A stretch of 64,000 nucleotides of DNA, taken from contig NZ_CP180355.1 of assembly GCF_048007035.1 (NCBI RefSeq), forward strand, positions 6,386,001 through 6,450,000, given 5' to 3'. A program made the translations under genes and the position numbers. Below, piece by piece: positions 27,557-36,033 of the stretch. The notes under the pieces are model-generated. The model ran no database searches and was not told where the DNA came from. It saw only the letters and a program-made list of their open reading frames with translations. Every line of letters begins with the position of its first letter. Position 1 is the first letter of the stretch. The stretch comes from Imperialibacter sp963977595 (GTDB lineage Bacteria; Bacteroidota; Bacteroidia; Cytophagales; Cyclobacteriaceae).

Positions 27557-29197
27557 ATGATCTCAGTTGATGCGGTGGGTGTGGAATTTAGCGGCACCAC
27601 CCTTTTTAGCAATATCACTTTCAATATCAATCCCACCGACCGCATTGCCCTCATGGGTAAAAACGGTGCCGGCAAGTCCACCCTCCTCAAAATCATCGCC
27701 GGAGAAAGTAAACCCACGCTGGGCAAAGTAACAGCACCGAAAGAAGCGGTCATCGCTTACCTGCCACAGCACTTGCTCACTGCCGACGAATGCACGGTGT
27801 TTGAAGAAACATCAAAAGCGTTTTCCAAAATCCTGGACATGAAAAACAGGATGGAAGAGCTGAATCACCAGCTGGAAACCCGCACCGACTACGAATCGGA
27901 TGCTTACAGCAAGATCATTGAAGAGGTATCGGAGCTGAGCGAAAAGTACTACAGCATTGAAGAGATCAATATTGATGCGGAAGTAGAAAAGACATTGCTG
28001 GGGCTGGGCTTCGTGCGGAGTGATTTCACCCGCTCTACCAGTGAGTTCAGTGGAGGCTGGCGCATGCGCATTGAGCTGGCTAAAATTCTGCTGCAAAAGC
28101 CCGACCTTATCCTTCTCGATGAGCCCACCAACCACCTCGATATTGAGTCGGTACAGTGGCTGGAAGACTTCCTTAAAAACAGCGCCGGTGGTGTGATGGT
28201 CATCAGCCACGACAAAGCCTTTGTCGACAACCTGACCAACCGCACCATCGAAATCACCCGTGGCCGCATTTACGATTACAAAACCAACTACTCCCACTAC
28301 CTGGAGCTACGCAAAGAACGCCGGGAACAGCAGCAGCGCCAGTTCGATGACCAGGCAAAACAGATTGCCGAGATTCAGCAGTTCATCGACCGCTTCAAAG
28401 GCACCTACTCCAAGACTTTGCAGGTGCAGTCCCGGGTAAAAATGCTGGAGAAGATCGAAATCGTAGAAGTGGACGAAGTAGACACCTCAGCGCTGAATAT
28501 CAAGTTCCCTCCTGCTGCAAGGTCGGGCAACTATCCGGTGATCGCCACCGATCTTGGCAAGTCATATGGCGACCATGTCGTGTTCAAAGACGTCACACTG
28601 ACCATTGCCCGGGGAGAGAAGGTTGCCTTTGTAGGCAAAAACGGCGAAGGAAAGTCGACCCTGGTGAAAGCCATTATGGGCGAGATTCCGGTCGACGGCA
28701 CCTTGCAGGTGGGGCACAACAGCGAGATTGGCTACTTCGCTCAAAACCAGGCTTCGCTGCTCGATGAAAAGCTGACCGTGTTCGAAACGGTGGATGAAAT
28801 TGCCAAAGGCGATATCCGGTCACGCATCAAAGACCTGCTGGGAGCCTTCATGTTCAGCGGCGACACTATCGACAAGAAGGTGAAGGTGCTCTCTGGTGGT
28901 GAGCGCACCCGACTGGCCATGATTAAGCTGCTGCTACAGCCTGTGAACCTGCTCATTCTCGATGAGCCTACTAACCACCTCGACATCAAAACCAAGGACA
29001 TCCTCAAAGATGCGCTGAAGGCTTTCGAAGGCACCCTGATACTTGTGTCTCACGACCGTGATTTCCTTGACGGCCTGGCGGCAAAAGTATTTGAGTTTGG
29101 CAACAAGCGGGTAAAAGAACACTTCGAAGACATCAACGGCTTCCTGAGGAACAAGAAAATGGAGAATTTGAAGGAGATTGAGAGGACTGGGAAGTAG
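27557..29197 (+). CDS. ABC-F family ATPase (ribosome-associated type)
   Basis: 546 residues, two ABC domains and no membrane segment. Domain 1 has Walker A GKNGAGKST (about residue 35), signature FSGGWRMR and Walker B LILLDEPTNHLD; domain 2 has GKNGEGKST, LSGGERTR and LLILDEPTNHLD. The linker (about 225-310) is charged and helical, as in ABC-F proteins that reach the ribosomal P/E sites. All catalytic motifs are intact, unlike the second ABC-F protein at 48.6 kb. Antibiotic resistance (target protection) is possible in this family but nothing here points to it. The gene stands alone and ends in a shared terminator. Confidence 0.93.
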   Translation: MISVDAVGVEFSGTTLFSNITFNINPTDRIALMGKNGAGKSTLLKIIAGESKPTLGKVTAPKEAVIAYLPQHLLTADECTVFEETSKAFSKILDMKNRMEELNHQLETRTDYESDAYSKIIEEVSELSEKYYSIEEINIDAEVEKTLLGLGFVRSDFTRSTSEFSGGWRMRIELAKILLQKPDLILLDEPTNHLDIESVQWLEDFLKNSAGGVMVISHDKAFVDNLTNRTIEITRGRIYDYKTNYSHYLELRKERREQQQRQFDDQAKQIAEIQQFIDRFKGTYSKTLQVQSRVKMLEKIEIVEVDEVDTSALNIKFPPAARSGNYPVIATDLGKSYGDHVVFKDVTLTIARGEKVAFVGKNGEGKSTLVKAIMGEIPVDGTLQVGHNSEIGYFAQNQASLLDEKLTVFETVDEIAKGDIRSRIKDLLGAFMFSGDTIDKKVKVLSGGERTRLAMIKLLLQPVNLLILDEPTNHLDIKTKDILKDALKAFEGTLILVSHDRDFLDGLAAKVFEFGNKRVKEHFEDINGFLRNKKMENLKEIERTGK

Positions 29198-29205
29198 AAA
29201 TTAAA

Positions 29206-29241
29206 GAGGTTACTCTGTGCGATTTAGCACCGAGTAACTCC
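29206..29241. terminator. Bidirectional terminator-like hairpin between convergent genes
   Basis: Arms 29206-29220 and 29227-29241 pair with one bulge and one mismatch around a short loop. It sits between the stops of the ABC-F gene (+) and the DUF4442 gene (-). T-richness is modest on both sides. Confidence 0.6.
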
Positions 29242-29272
29242 TTTGATCTTGGACACGCCTAACCTGACTTTT

Positions 29273-29800
29273 CTAGCGCTTTTTTGACTTTTCCCTTTTC
29301 TCTTTGAAATACGCTTTGTCAGCTACATAAATGGTCTTTTTCACCTCACAATAGACTATGCTCTTGTCTCTGTTGGTAAGTGACGTAGTTTTTACGATTT
29401 CAATTTCATTTTGCAGTCCCACTTTGCTTTTGATGTCATCGACCTCTTCCAATGAGTAGGTGAAATCGGCGTAGATGTTTTCCCGGGCCGGGCGCTTGAA
29501 GAAAATTTGTGCCGATTTGTCCCAAACCACAAAGTCGTCGCCCAGGAGGTTCATCAACTGCACCATGGGGATGGGATCGACTGCCGCAAACATACTCCCT
29601 CCAAAAATGGAGTTGACATAGTTTCTGTTTTTGTAACTAATGGCCAGCTTGATTTTTATTTCCAATAGGTCTTTTGATACATAAATAATCTTAGCCGTGC
29701 TTCTTCTGTACATCGGTGATAGGTTGAATCCGTATTTGAAGAGCTTAGGCTTCCCTATGTACTTAGAGCCTATTTTTGCGATTGTTTGATAGATAGACAT
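29273..29800 (-). CDS. DUF4442 hotdog-fold protein (thioesterase-like)
   Basis: A 175-residue single-domain protein of the DUF4442 group, recognised from RNYVNSIFGGSMFAAVDPIPM (hotdog helix with the conserved NSIFGGS) and FKRPARENIYADF. Related hotdog proteins are acyl-CoA thioesterases, but the family is not biochemically defined and I see no certain catalytic pair. The C-terminus is strongly basic (KEKREKSKKR). The gene is alone, convergent with the ABC-F gene and divergent from the START gene. Confidence 0.75.
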   Translation of the reverse strand: MSIYQTIAKIGSKYIGKPKLFKYGFNLSPMYRRSTAKIIYVSKDLLEIKIKLAISYKNRNYVNSIFGGSMFAAVDPIPMVQLMNLLGDDFVVWDKSAQIFFKRPARENIYADFTYSLEEVDDIKSKVGLQNEIEIVKTTSLTNRDKSIVYCEVKKTIYVADKAYFKEKREKSKKR

Positions 29801-29989
29801 TCTCTGGGTGTGCTGATAGTTTCAGCTACTCTTGTAATATACGTAACTGCCCATTTTTTTGGTTAGAATAAGTTCACCAAGAGATATTTATAGTGCAAGT
29901 TCTTCATTCAAAAATAAAAGAGTACTAATTCAAAATCTCTACAAAATCCGATTGTAAATTGGTGCAAGAATTCCCCATGTTTTCCACCT

Positions 29990-30631
29990 ATGCTCCTGCG
30001 CATTTATCAAGTTATGGCTACCCTCTTCACTATTTCTGTGCTGCCTCTCTCTGCACAAAAAATAGAGAAAGCGAGCTGGGAGCTTGTTAGTGCCGAAAAA
30101 GACCTGAACATTTATACCCGTACCGCTGAGGGGTCACCAATCAAGGAAATCCAGATCACCACGACCATAGAAAGCACCATGCAGCGGGTGACCGACCTGC
30201 TCAGTGATGTACCCAACTACAAGTTGTGGGTGTACAAATGCAATGAAGCTAAAAGGATCAAAACTACATCCTCCAACGACTTTCACTACTATGTGGAAAC
30301 TGCCCTGCCCTACCCGTTCAGCAACAGGGACTTGTCGGTGCACTCCGTACAATGGTGGAACAGGGAAACTGGTGTCTACCACTCTCATTCCGTCGCCGCT
30401 GCCAACGCTGTTCCGCAGAAAAAGGGAATTGTACGAATCACAGAATTTGAGTCGAAATGGGAAATAAGGCCAAGAAACGACGGCAGGGTAGATATTGTAT
30501 ACACTGCCCGGGCCAACCCCGGCGGAGAAATACCTGTTTGGCTCATCAATCTGCTCATTACCAAAGGGCCACTGGAAACCATGCAGAAGTTTACCGAGCT
30601 GGCCAGGGTGTTTGAAAGCAGCGAAGATTGA
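29990..30631 (+). CDS. Secreted START-domain protein
   Basis: 213 residues with a signal peptide (about 1-23, ending LSAQ). The rest is a START/SRPBCC helix-grip domain: SWELVSAEKDLNIYTRTAEG, then ITTTIESTMQRVTDLLSDV, ALPYPFSNRDLSVHS and a C-terminal helix PVWLINLLITKGPLETM. START domains bind lipids, so a periplasmic lipid-binding or transfer role is likely. It stands alone, 147 bases before the Rrf2 regulator and outside the palindrome that marks the next locus. Confidence 0.85.
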   Translation: MLLRIYQVMATLFTISVLPLSAQKIEKASWELVSAEKDLNIYTRTAEGSPIKEIQITTTIESTMQRVTDLLSDVPNYKLWVYKCNEAKRIKTTSSNDFHYYVETALPYPFSNRDLSVHSVQWWNRETGVYHSHSVAAANAVPQKKGIVRITEFESKWEIRPRNDGRVDIVYTARANPGGEIPVWLINLLITKGPLETMQKFTELARVFESSED

Positions 30632-30710
30632 CCACCACCTCTTTTAGCTTCTGTTGTCTGGTAGTATTTGACTCAATAGTGTTTATGGTAACGCACGTTT
30701 TTTTTCTGCA

Positions 30711-30746
30711 TTTTTTAATTCGGATAAATTTATCCGAATTAAAAAA
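30711..30746. promoter_or_regulatory. Perfect 36-bp palindrome, operator candidate for the Rrf2 regulator
   Basis: The first 18 bases (TTTTTTAATTCGGATAAA) are followed at once by their exact reverse complement, with no spacer. The core CGGATAAATTTATCCG has the dyad form bound by Rrf2 dimers. It ends 33 bases before the regulator start and 8 bases before the putative -7 box, so bound protein would block RNA polymerase. Confidence 0.7.
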
Positions 30747-30754
30747 TTGTTTTA

Positions 30755-30762
30755 TATCTTTG
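30755..30762 (+). promoter_or_regulatory. -7 box of the Rrf2/cbb3/NO operon
   Basis: TATCTTTG fits TAnnTTTG. It lies 17 bases before the regulator ATG, giving a leader of roughly 10 bases. The palindrome covers the -33 region. Confidence 0.55.
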
Positions 30763-30778
30763 ACACAAACAAACCACA

Positions 30779-31213
30779 ATGTTCTCAAAAGCCTGTGAAT
30801 ATGGAATCAGAGCAACCTTGCACATCGCCCTTTTGTCGATGGATGGCGTGAGGGTAAGCCTGAAGGATATTTCCAGAGACATCGACTCTCCGGTAGCCTT
30901 CACAGCCAAGATTTTGCAACAGCTAGCCCGCAACAACATCATCGATTCGGTGAAAGGGCCTGTTGGTGGTTTTGAAATCCAGAAGGATAAAATAGCGTCT
31001 ATCAAACTGAGCCAAATTGTATTTGCGATAGATGGTGACAGCATTTATAGGGGATGCGGCCTAGGGCTCAAAGAGTGCAATGCACTGGAGCCCTGCCCTT
31101 TGCATGAGAAATTTGTACTGATACGTAACGATTTGAAGGAAATGCTGGAAACAACCAGCCTGTATGAACTAACAAAAGGCCTTGATGTGGGCCTCACTTT
31201 TCTAAAACGGTAA
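30779..31213 (+). CDS. Rrf2-family Fe-S transcriptional regulator (NsrR-like)
   Basis: 144 residues: a winged helix (about 1-65; CEYGIRATLHIALL, SLKDISRDIDSPVAFTAKIL, VKGPVGGFEI) and a dimer helix, with three cysteines C93, C100 and C106 (RGCGLGLKECNALEPC) spaced as in the [2Fe-2S]/[4Fe-4S] sensors NsrR, IscR and RsrR. The next genes (oxidase, globin, RIC, hemerythrin) suggest NO as the signal and make NsrR-like repression the best reading; an IscR role is less likely as no isc or suf genes are near. Probably autoregulated through the 36-bp palindrome. Confidence 0.9.
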   Translation: MFSKACEYGIRATLHIALLSMDGVRVSLKDISRDIDSPVAFTAKILQQLARNNIIDSVKGPVGGFEIQKDKIASIKLSQIVFAIDGDSIYRGCGLGLKECNALEPCPLHEKFVLIRNDLKEMLETTSLYELTKGLDVGLTFLKR

Positions 31214-31259
31214 AAAAATTTGATCCTTAATGAGATAAAAAGGTCTTAAATTCCTAATA

Positions 31260-31685
31260 ATGAAATTCAAGCAGCTAACATTACCCCTATTCATTTGTCT
31301 TGCTTCCAGCACTCCGCTGGCAGCACAATCGGTAACGACCGACAACTGGTACATGAGTCCCGGCATTATCGGCACATTCGTCCTGATTACCATCGTCCTT
31401 TTCATTGCCGTGATCATATTAACCGCCCGGCTGAATGACTATGTTGGCACGCTGAAGAAAAGAAAGCAGGCCAGGCAGCGGCTGGCGTTTGCTGAGGAAC
31501 TCATTGGCCTGGAAGCTGGAGAAATAGATGCGATACTTCAAAAACGAAAAGCTGCCCTGCAATACCATCTTGAGGGAAATGAACTTGGCAGCGATCTGGA
31601 CGCAGAAGACAGCCACGGACTGATCGACAAAGTTACCAGCGAGCCGGAAAATCCATTTTTTGATGAAAAAAAAAGACGCCGATAA
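31260..31685 (+). CDS. Small membrane protein of the cbb3 oxidase locus
   Basis: 141 residues: signal-like N-terminus (about 1-22), one TM helix (about 36-58, IIGTFVLITIVLFIAVIIL), then a charged cytoplasmic tail. The TM and following DYVGTLKKRKQARQR resemble the membrane anchor of CcoP/CcoQ-type subunits, but no haem site is present. Its 3' end overlaps the likely ATG of ccoN (31663) in another frame. If a base is removed from the A9 run at 31666-31674 this protein would end in DADKP instead of RRR. Role in oxidase assembly inferred from position. Confidence 0.65.
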   Translation: MKFKQLTLPLFICLASSTPLAAQSVTTDNWYMSPGIIGTFVLITIVLFIAVIILTARLNDYVGTLKKRKQARQRLAFAEELIGLEAGEIDAILQKRKAALQYHLEGNELGSDLDAEDSHGLIDKVTSEPENPFFDEKKRRR

Positions 31686-33061
31686 GCCTTGAAACACCCT
31701 GGGAGCTCAAGAAGATTATCATTTACTACCTGGGCGCTGCTGTTTGCTGGCTGCTGGTGGGCACGCTGGTCGGTCAGTATGCAGGTATGAAGTTCGTGTG
31801 GCCTGACATGGATCACACTTCGTGGCTCTCCTTTGGAAGACTGAGGCCCGTGCATACCAACACGGTGTTTTGGGGATGGGCCTCCATGGCTATGATAGGG
31901 CTGGCCTACTTCGTAATAGCACGGACATCTAACACCACCATTCACAGCTATAAAAAGGCCTGGATCGCCTGGGGGTTGTTCAATCTATCGGTGCTGCTTG
32001 GCAATATTTGCCTGATGGCTGGCATCAACAACGGAGGCGGCGAATACAGAGAGTTCATTTGGCCTGTCATGTTGCTATTCGCTGCCGGACTGTTGATTAC
32101 TTTCCGAAATTTTTACCTTACCGTGGCTCACCGCAAAATATCGGAGATCTACATTTCCAACTGGTTCATTCTGGCCTCTCTCACCTGGACGATCATATTG
32201 GTGCTGATAGCCTACCTGCCATTTTATCAAAATGGCCTGGGGGAAACCATCATCCAGGGCTATTACATGCACCAGGGGGTGGGCATGTGGTTCATGACCT
32301 TCTCGTTGGGGCTTGTCTACTACTACCTTCCCTCCTCTTTGAATAAACCCATCTACTCCTACTCCCTGGGTGTGCTGGCTTTCTGGACACAGATGCTATT
32401 TTACACCCTCATTGGCACGCACCACTTCGTATTCAGTCCGCTGCCCTGGTGGTTGCAAACAGTAGCCATTGTGTTTAGCGCAGGCATGTTTATTCCGGTG
32501 GTAACGGGCACCACCAACTTCCTGATGACGATGAAAGGAAGCTGGAACCATATCTCCAAAAGCTACGTGCTGCCCTTCTTTCTTGTCGGTGTCATCTTCT
32601 ACTTTGTGGGCTCTACCCAGGGTAGTCTGCAGGCATTCCGCTTCACCAATTTTGTCTGGCACTTCACCGATTTCAACGTGGCCCATTCGCACATGACCAT
32701 GTATGGCATCATCACCTTTATCCTGTGGGGCTGCATTTACCACATTTTGCCCAAGCTAACAGACAGAGAGCCTCCTCAAGTATTGGTTGGTGCTCATTTC
32801 TGGATGGCCTTCATCGGCCTGTTCGCCTACATGGTTTCTCTGATGGCTGGTGGCACGCTGAAAGGGCTAAGTTGGATCGACGGGCATCCCTTTATCGAGT
32901 CAGTGATCTTGATGAAACCTTTTTGGCTATGGCGGGCTATTGGTGGCTCCCTCATGTTTGTGTCGCACATCATCTTCGCCTTCAATTTTTACTATATGGT
33001 AAAGAAAAAAGTCCCTGTGGAGCTGCCAGTCTCCAATCACCAGAAGAAAATAGTAGCCTAA
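31664..33061 (+). CDS. ccoN: cbb3-type cytochrome c oxidase subunit I (CcoN), start unresolved
   Basis: The haem-copper oxygen reductase subunit of the C family, about 12 TM helices. Numbered from the GTG at 31757: low-spin haem ligand H33 (RPVHTNTVFWGW), CuB ligands H172 (MHQGVG), H222 and H223 (GTHHFVFSPLPWW), and haem ligands H310 and H312 (NVAHSH). Y216 sits six residues before H222, where the His-Tyr cross-linked Tyr of cbb3 oxidases lies, so O2 reduction rather than NO reduction is expected. The GTG start would cut off helix 1; the frame is open back to 31667 and reads ETPWELKKIIIYYLGAA, but no standard start exists in it. The ATG at 31663 is one base out of frame (see findings). Confidence 0.9.
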
Positions 33062-33073
33062 AACGACGCACCC

Positions 33074-34081
33074 ATGTTCAATTTTCATAAAGACCATAGA
33101 ACACTTATCAACACAGCACTGGCTGGCTTTCTGCTCCTCAGCCTCGGTATAGCGGTGCTGCCTGCCTACCAGATGCAGGACGTGGAACCCCTTCCCAGCC
33201 AACCGCTGTTGACGGAGCAGCAACTGAAGGGACTCAGCATATACATATCGGAGGGCTGCGTAGCCTGCCACACACAGCAGGTTCGTAGTATAGAAATGGA
33301 CAAGATGTGGGGTGACCGGCCATCCATGCCCTCCGACTACTACTTCAGCAAACAGAGGATGGACATCTGGAGACAATCGCCCTCGCTGCTCGGCAGTGAG
33401 CGCACCGGCCCCGACCTGACTAATATCGGTAAACGACAGCCTGCAGAGCAATGGCATTTGCTGCACCTGTACAACCCCAGAACTGTAGTGAGCGAATCGG
33501 TGATGCCTGCATATCCATGGCTTTTTGAAACAAAGGATGCTTCGGAAGTTTCGGATAATGATGTGACAGTCCCCGTTGGTAAGGAGTTTTTTAACGACGC
33601 CAGCCAGCAAATAGTAGCCACAGAAGACGCCCTTGCATTGATCGCTTATCTACAGTCGCTGAAGCAAGCAGAACTACCTGGTGGCACTACTCCGGCCTTT
33701 ATCGCATCCGCAAAGAAGGCACCTGCGAATGCGACTGCGGAGCAGGCACTTGACCTGCCCGACGGAGCCAGCCTGTACACCCAAACTTGTGCAGCCTGCC
33801 ATCAGGCCACGGGCAAGGGGCTGGCGGGCGCCTTCCCTCCCTTGGCTGGTAGCAGCATTGTGAATGATGCCAACTATGAGCTTCTGGTCAAGATCATCCT
33901 GCAGGGGTACGACGCCCGGAGTGAGTTCGGTCAAATGCCAGCCTTTGCCAGCCAGCTTACCAACGAGCAAATAGCGGCCATTGCCAACCATGAGCGAAAC
34001 AGCTGGGGAAACAGTGCCGCAAAAATTTCGGCAGAAGATGTGAAGAAAATAAGAGAGATGGTAACACCCGCAAATGACTGA
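33074..34081 (+). CDS. ccoO: CcoO-cytochrome c fusion, cbb3 oxidase subunit
   Basis: 335 residues. TM anchor at about 14-33, then the CcoO monohaem domain with CVACH (C62, C65, H66) and axial M144 (VMPAYP), then a linker and a second cytochrome c domain with CAACH (C239, C242, H243) and M288 (GQMPAF). It joins the electron-entry subunit to a CcoP-like haem domain on one chain, so a separate CcoP is not needed; none is found in the locus. It begins 12 bases after ccoN. Electrons would pass from a soluble donor through the two haems to CcoN. Confidence 0.92.
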   Translation: MFNFHKDHRTLINTALAGFLLLSLGIAVLPAYQMQDVEPLPSQPLLTEQQLKGLSIYISEGCVACHTQQVRSIEMDKMWGDRPSMPSDYYFSKQRMDIWRQSPSLLGSERTGPDLTNIGKRQPAEQWHLLHLYNPRTVVSESVMPAYPWLFETKDASEVSDNDVTVPVGKEFFNDASQQIVATEDALALIAYLQSLKQAELPGGTTPAFIASAKKAPANATAEQALDLPDGASLYTQTCAACHQATGKGLAGAFPPLAGSSIVNDANYELLVKIILQGYDARSEFGQMPAFASQLTNEQIAAIANHERNSWGNSAAKISAEDVKKIREMVTPAND

Positions 34082-34084
34082 GAT

Positions 34085-34351
34085 ATGGTAAGAAAGAAGT
34101 TTTTTACACTGTTAATTGTATTCAATATACTTGGTTGGTCAGCAGCTAAAGCTTGCGAACTATGCAAAGAAAACCAGCCTGCAGGTTTGGAGAATGTTAC
34201 TCATGGGGCAGGGCCCACCGGCACCATCGACTACATCATCACCTGGACGGCAGTCAGCATCGTGGCTGTTACGCTATTCCTCAGTTTCAAGTACCTGATT
34301 TGGCCAAAGGAATCTGCACCCGATCATATCAAAAACATCGTGCTGAACTAA
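34085..34351 (+). CDS. Small CxxC membrane protein of the oxidase/NO locus
   Basis: 88 residues: signal peptide (about 1-22), a short periplasmic stretch with CELCKENQP (CxxC), and a TM helix (about 49-70) ending in a basic cytoplasmic tail. Starts 3 bases after ccoO. A CxxC on the periplasmic side could bind copper or act in thiol redox during oxidase assembly; this is inference. Family not recognised. Confidence 0.72.
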   Translation: MVRKKFFTLLIVFNILGWSAAKACELCKENQPAGLENVTHGAGPTGTIDYIITWTAVSIVAVTLFLSFKYLIWPKESAPDHIKNIVLN

Positions 34352-34363
34352 CCGAATAAAGAA

Positions 34364-34786
34364 ATGAAGGACAATAGATTGATAAAACTTTTCATGGACG
34401 ACGGTCCCCGACCCTTTGCAGAATTTGCCCCACCGGTGAAATTTGTATTGGACACCACCAAAATCCCCGATGGAAAACACCAGCTGAAGATCGTTGCCAG
34501 GTCGTCATCAGGCGTAGAAGGTGTGAAAAAGATTGCCTTTGAAGTGCGCAACGGCCCGGAGATTTCCGTGCTTGGTTTAAAGGAAAACGAGGTGGTGGAT
34601 GCGCAAATTCCGATCACCATCAATGCCTATGGTAGCGAGACAAAGGACGAATTTGTCATCAGGGGCTCGGAAACGCCAAAAGCCATTCCCGCCTGGATAT
34701 GGGCACTGGTCATCTCTTTTGTAGGCTTTGCCCTCTTCTACTTTATCATGTATTGGGGGCCTGAACTTTACAAATCTTCATTCTGA
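34364..34786 (+). CDS. Membrane protein with Ig-like domain, possible oxidase accessory subunit
   Basis: 140 residues. An N-terminal beta-rich domain (about 15-95; LDTTKIPDGKHQLKIVARSS and GPEISVLGLKENEVVDAQIP) resembles a short Ig-like fold, followed by one TM helix (about 107-128) and a short tail. No haem, CxxC or metal motif is seen. It starts 12 bases after the CxxC protein and its TGA overlaps the globin ATG (TGATG), so these genes are co-translated. Probably a FixH-like or structural accessory to the oxidase; not proven by sequence. Confidence 0.7.
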   Translation: MKDNRLIKLFMDDGPRPFAEFAPPVKFVLDTTKIPDGKHQLKIVARSSSGVEGVKKIAFEVRNGPEISVLGLKENEVVDAQIPITINAYGSETKDEFVIRGSETPKAIPAWIWALVISFVGFALFYFIMYWGPELYKSSF

Positions 34787-35175
34787 TGAACAACGACATT
34801 CAAAACATAGATGACATCAAACTGCTGGTCAACGACTTCTACTCAAAAGTAAGGGAGGATGAATTGCTCAAAGACATCTTCAATGGCGTGATACAAGACA
34901 GATGGCCTGTGCACCTGGAAAAGATGTACAAATTCTGGCAAACCGTCCTTTTGGACGAGCACACCTACTATGGCAGCCCCTTCGCACCTCACGCACATTT
35001 ACCGGTAAACAAAGCCCATTTCGAGAGATGGATCGAGTTATTCCATCAAACCCTTGATGAGCATTTCGAAGGAGAAAGAGCCCTGGAAGCCAAATGGAGG
35101 TCGGAGAAAATGGCTGAAATGTTCCTTTACAAAATCGAGTACTTCAAAACCAGTGGAACAAAACCCTTAGTGTGA
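34786..35175 (+). CDS. Truncated hemoglobin (group III-like)
   Basis: A 129-residue 2-over-2 globin: DIKLLVNDFYSKVREDELLKDIF at the start (helix B Phe-Tyr), then LEKMYKFWQTVLL, the proximal-His region PVNKAHFERWIELFHQT with KAHF as the likely F8 His, and an H helix ending at about residue 120. Group III globins keep this YxF/FW pattern; such proteins bind O2 and NO and can turn NO into nitrate with a reductase. Sitting between the oxidase genes and RIC it most likely scavenges NO that would block the oxidase. Confidence 0.9.
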   Translation: MNNDIQNIDDIKLLVNDFYSKVREDELLKDIFNGVIQDRWPVHLEKMYKFWQTVLLDEHTYYGSPFAPHAHLPVNKAHFERWIELFHQTLDEHFEGERALEAKWRSEKMAEMFLYKIEYFKTSGTKPLV

Positions 35176-35193
35176 ATTTAAACTTCAATTATC

Positions 35194-35916
35194 ATGAATA
35201 ATCTTTTAGACAAAACAATCGGTGAAATAGTGGCCGAAGACTACCGCACAGCGGAGGTATTCGGGAACCATGGCATTGACTTTTGCTGCAAAGGCAACCG
35301 CAGCATTCAGGAAGCTTGCACCAAAGCCAATATTGATCTGGCAAAGCTCACAGCGGAGGTTGAAGCCATCTTGAACAAAGGCGAAACCGCATCCTACGAC
35401 TACCAGTCGTGGCCACTGGATAAACTGGCCGATCATATAGAGCAAAAGCATCACCACTATGTTGAGGAGAAAATGCCTATTCTCAAGCAATATCTTGAGA
35501 AGCTGTGCCAGGTGCATGGGAAAAGTCACCCAGAACTATTTGAAATAACCAGGCTGTTCACTGCCTCTGCAGGAGAACTGGCTATGCACATGAAAAAGGA
35601 AGAATTTATCCTGTTTCCATTTGTGCGCAAAATGGAAAGAGTGAAAAAAAGTGGCGAAAAGATAACCTTTGCCCAATTTGATACGGTGCAAAGTCCTGTC
35701 AGGATGATGATGGAGGAGCATGAAACTGAGGGAGATCGCTTCCAGCAAATCAGCGAGTTGAGCAATCACTACTCACTGCCGGACAATGCCTGCAACACCT
35801 ACCGGGTCACCTTTGCCATGTTAAAGGAGTTTGAGGAAGACTTACACCTTCACATTCATCTGGAGAACAATATATTGTTTCCTAAATCCATAGCATTGGA
35901 GAAGCAGCTCAGTTGA
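35194..35916 (+). CDS. ric: RIC/ScdA/YtfE di-iron Fe-S cluster repair protein
   Basis: 240 residues. N-terminal ScdA domain (about 1-60) with the paired cysteines of HGIDFCCKGNRS, then a hemerythrin-like four-helix domain (about 75-240) with iron ligands in ADHIEQKHHHYV, GKSHPELFE, LAMHMKKEE, MMEEHETEGD and HLHIHLENN. RIC proteins restore Fe-S clusters damaged by NO or peroxide by supplying iron. The gene is 18 bases after the globin and is followed by a hairpin, so it closes the main operon. Confidence 0.95.
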   Translation: MNNLLDKTIGEIVAEDYRTAEVFGNHGIDFCCKGNRSIQEACTKANIDLAKLTAEVEAILNKGETASYDYQSWPLDKLADHIEQKHHHYVEEKMPILKQYLEKLCQVHGKSHPELFEITRLFTASAGELAMHMKKEEFILFPFVRKMERVKKSGEKITFAQFDTVQSPVRMMMEEHETEGDRFQQISELSNHYSLPDNACNTYRVTFAMLKEFEEDLHLHIHLENNILFPKSIALEKQLS

Positions 35917-35945
35917 ACAGGCAAATGCACTGATTCTATAAAAAA

Positions 35946-35981
35946 CAGCTCACGATCAGGAGAAAATGTGTTCGTGAGCTG
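35946..35981 (+). terminator. Terminator-like hairpin after ric
   Basis: CAGCTCACGA (35946-35955) pairs perfectly with 35972-35981 over a 16-base loop. Only a weak T-rich stretch follows, so it may be a partial terminator or an mRNA-stabilising hairpin before the hemerythrin gene. Confidence 0.55.
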
Positions 35982-36033
35982 ACTATCTTACACCCGAAAC
36001 GGTGAAAAACACCATAACTCAAAACTGTCATCC

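Noticed and set aside
31757..33061. Reading the haem-copper subunit as a nitric oxide reductase because of its NO-defence neighbours
   Set aside because: The Tyr six residues before the CuB His pair is present as in cbb3 oxidases, the second protein is CcoO-like, and no NorB-type Glu set is seen.
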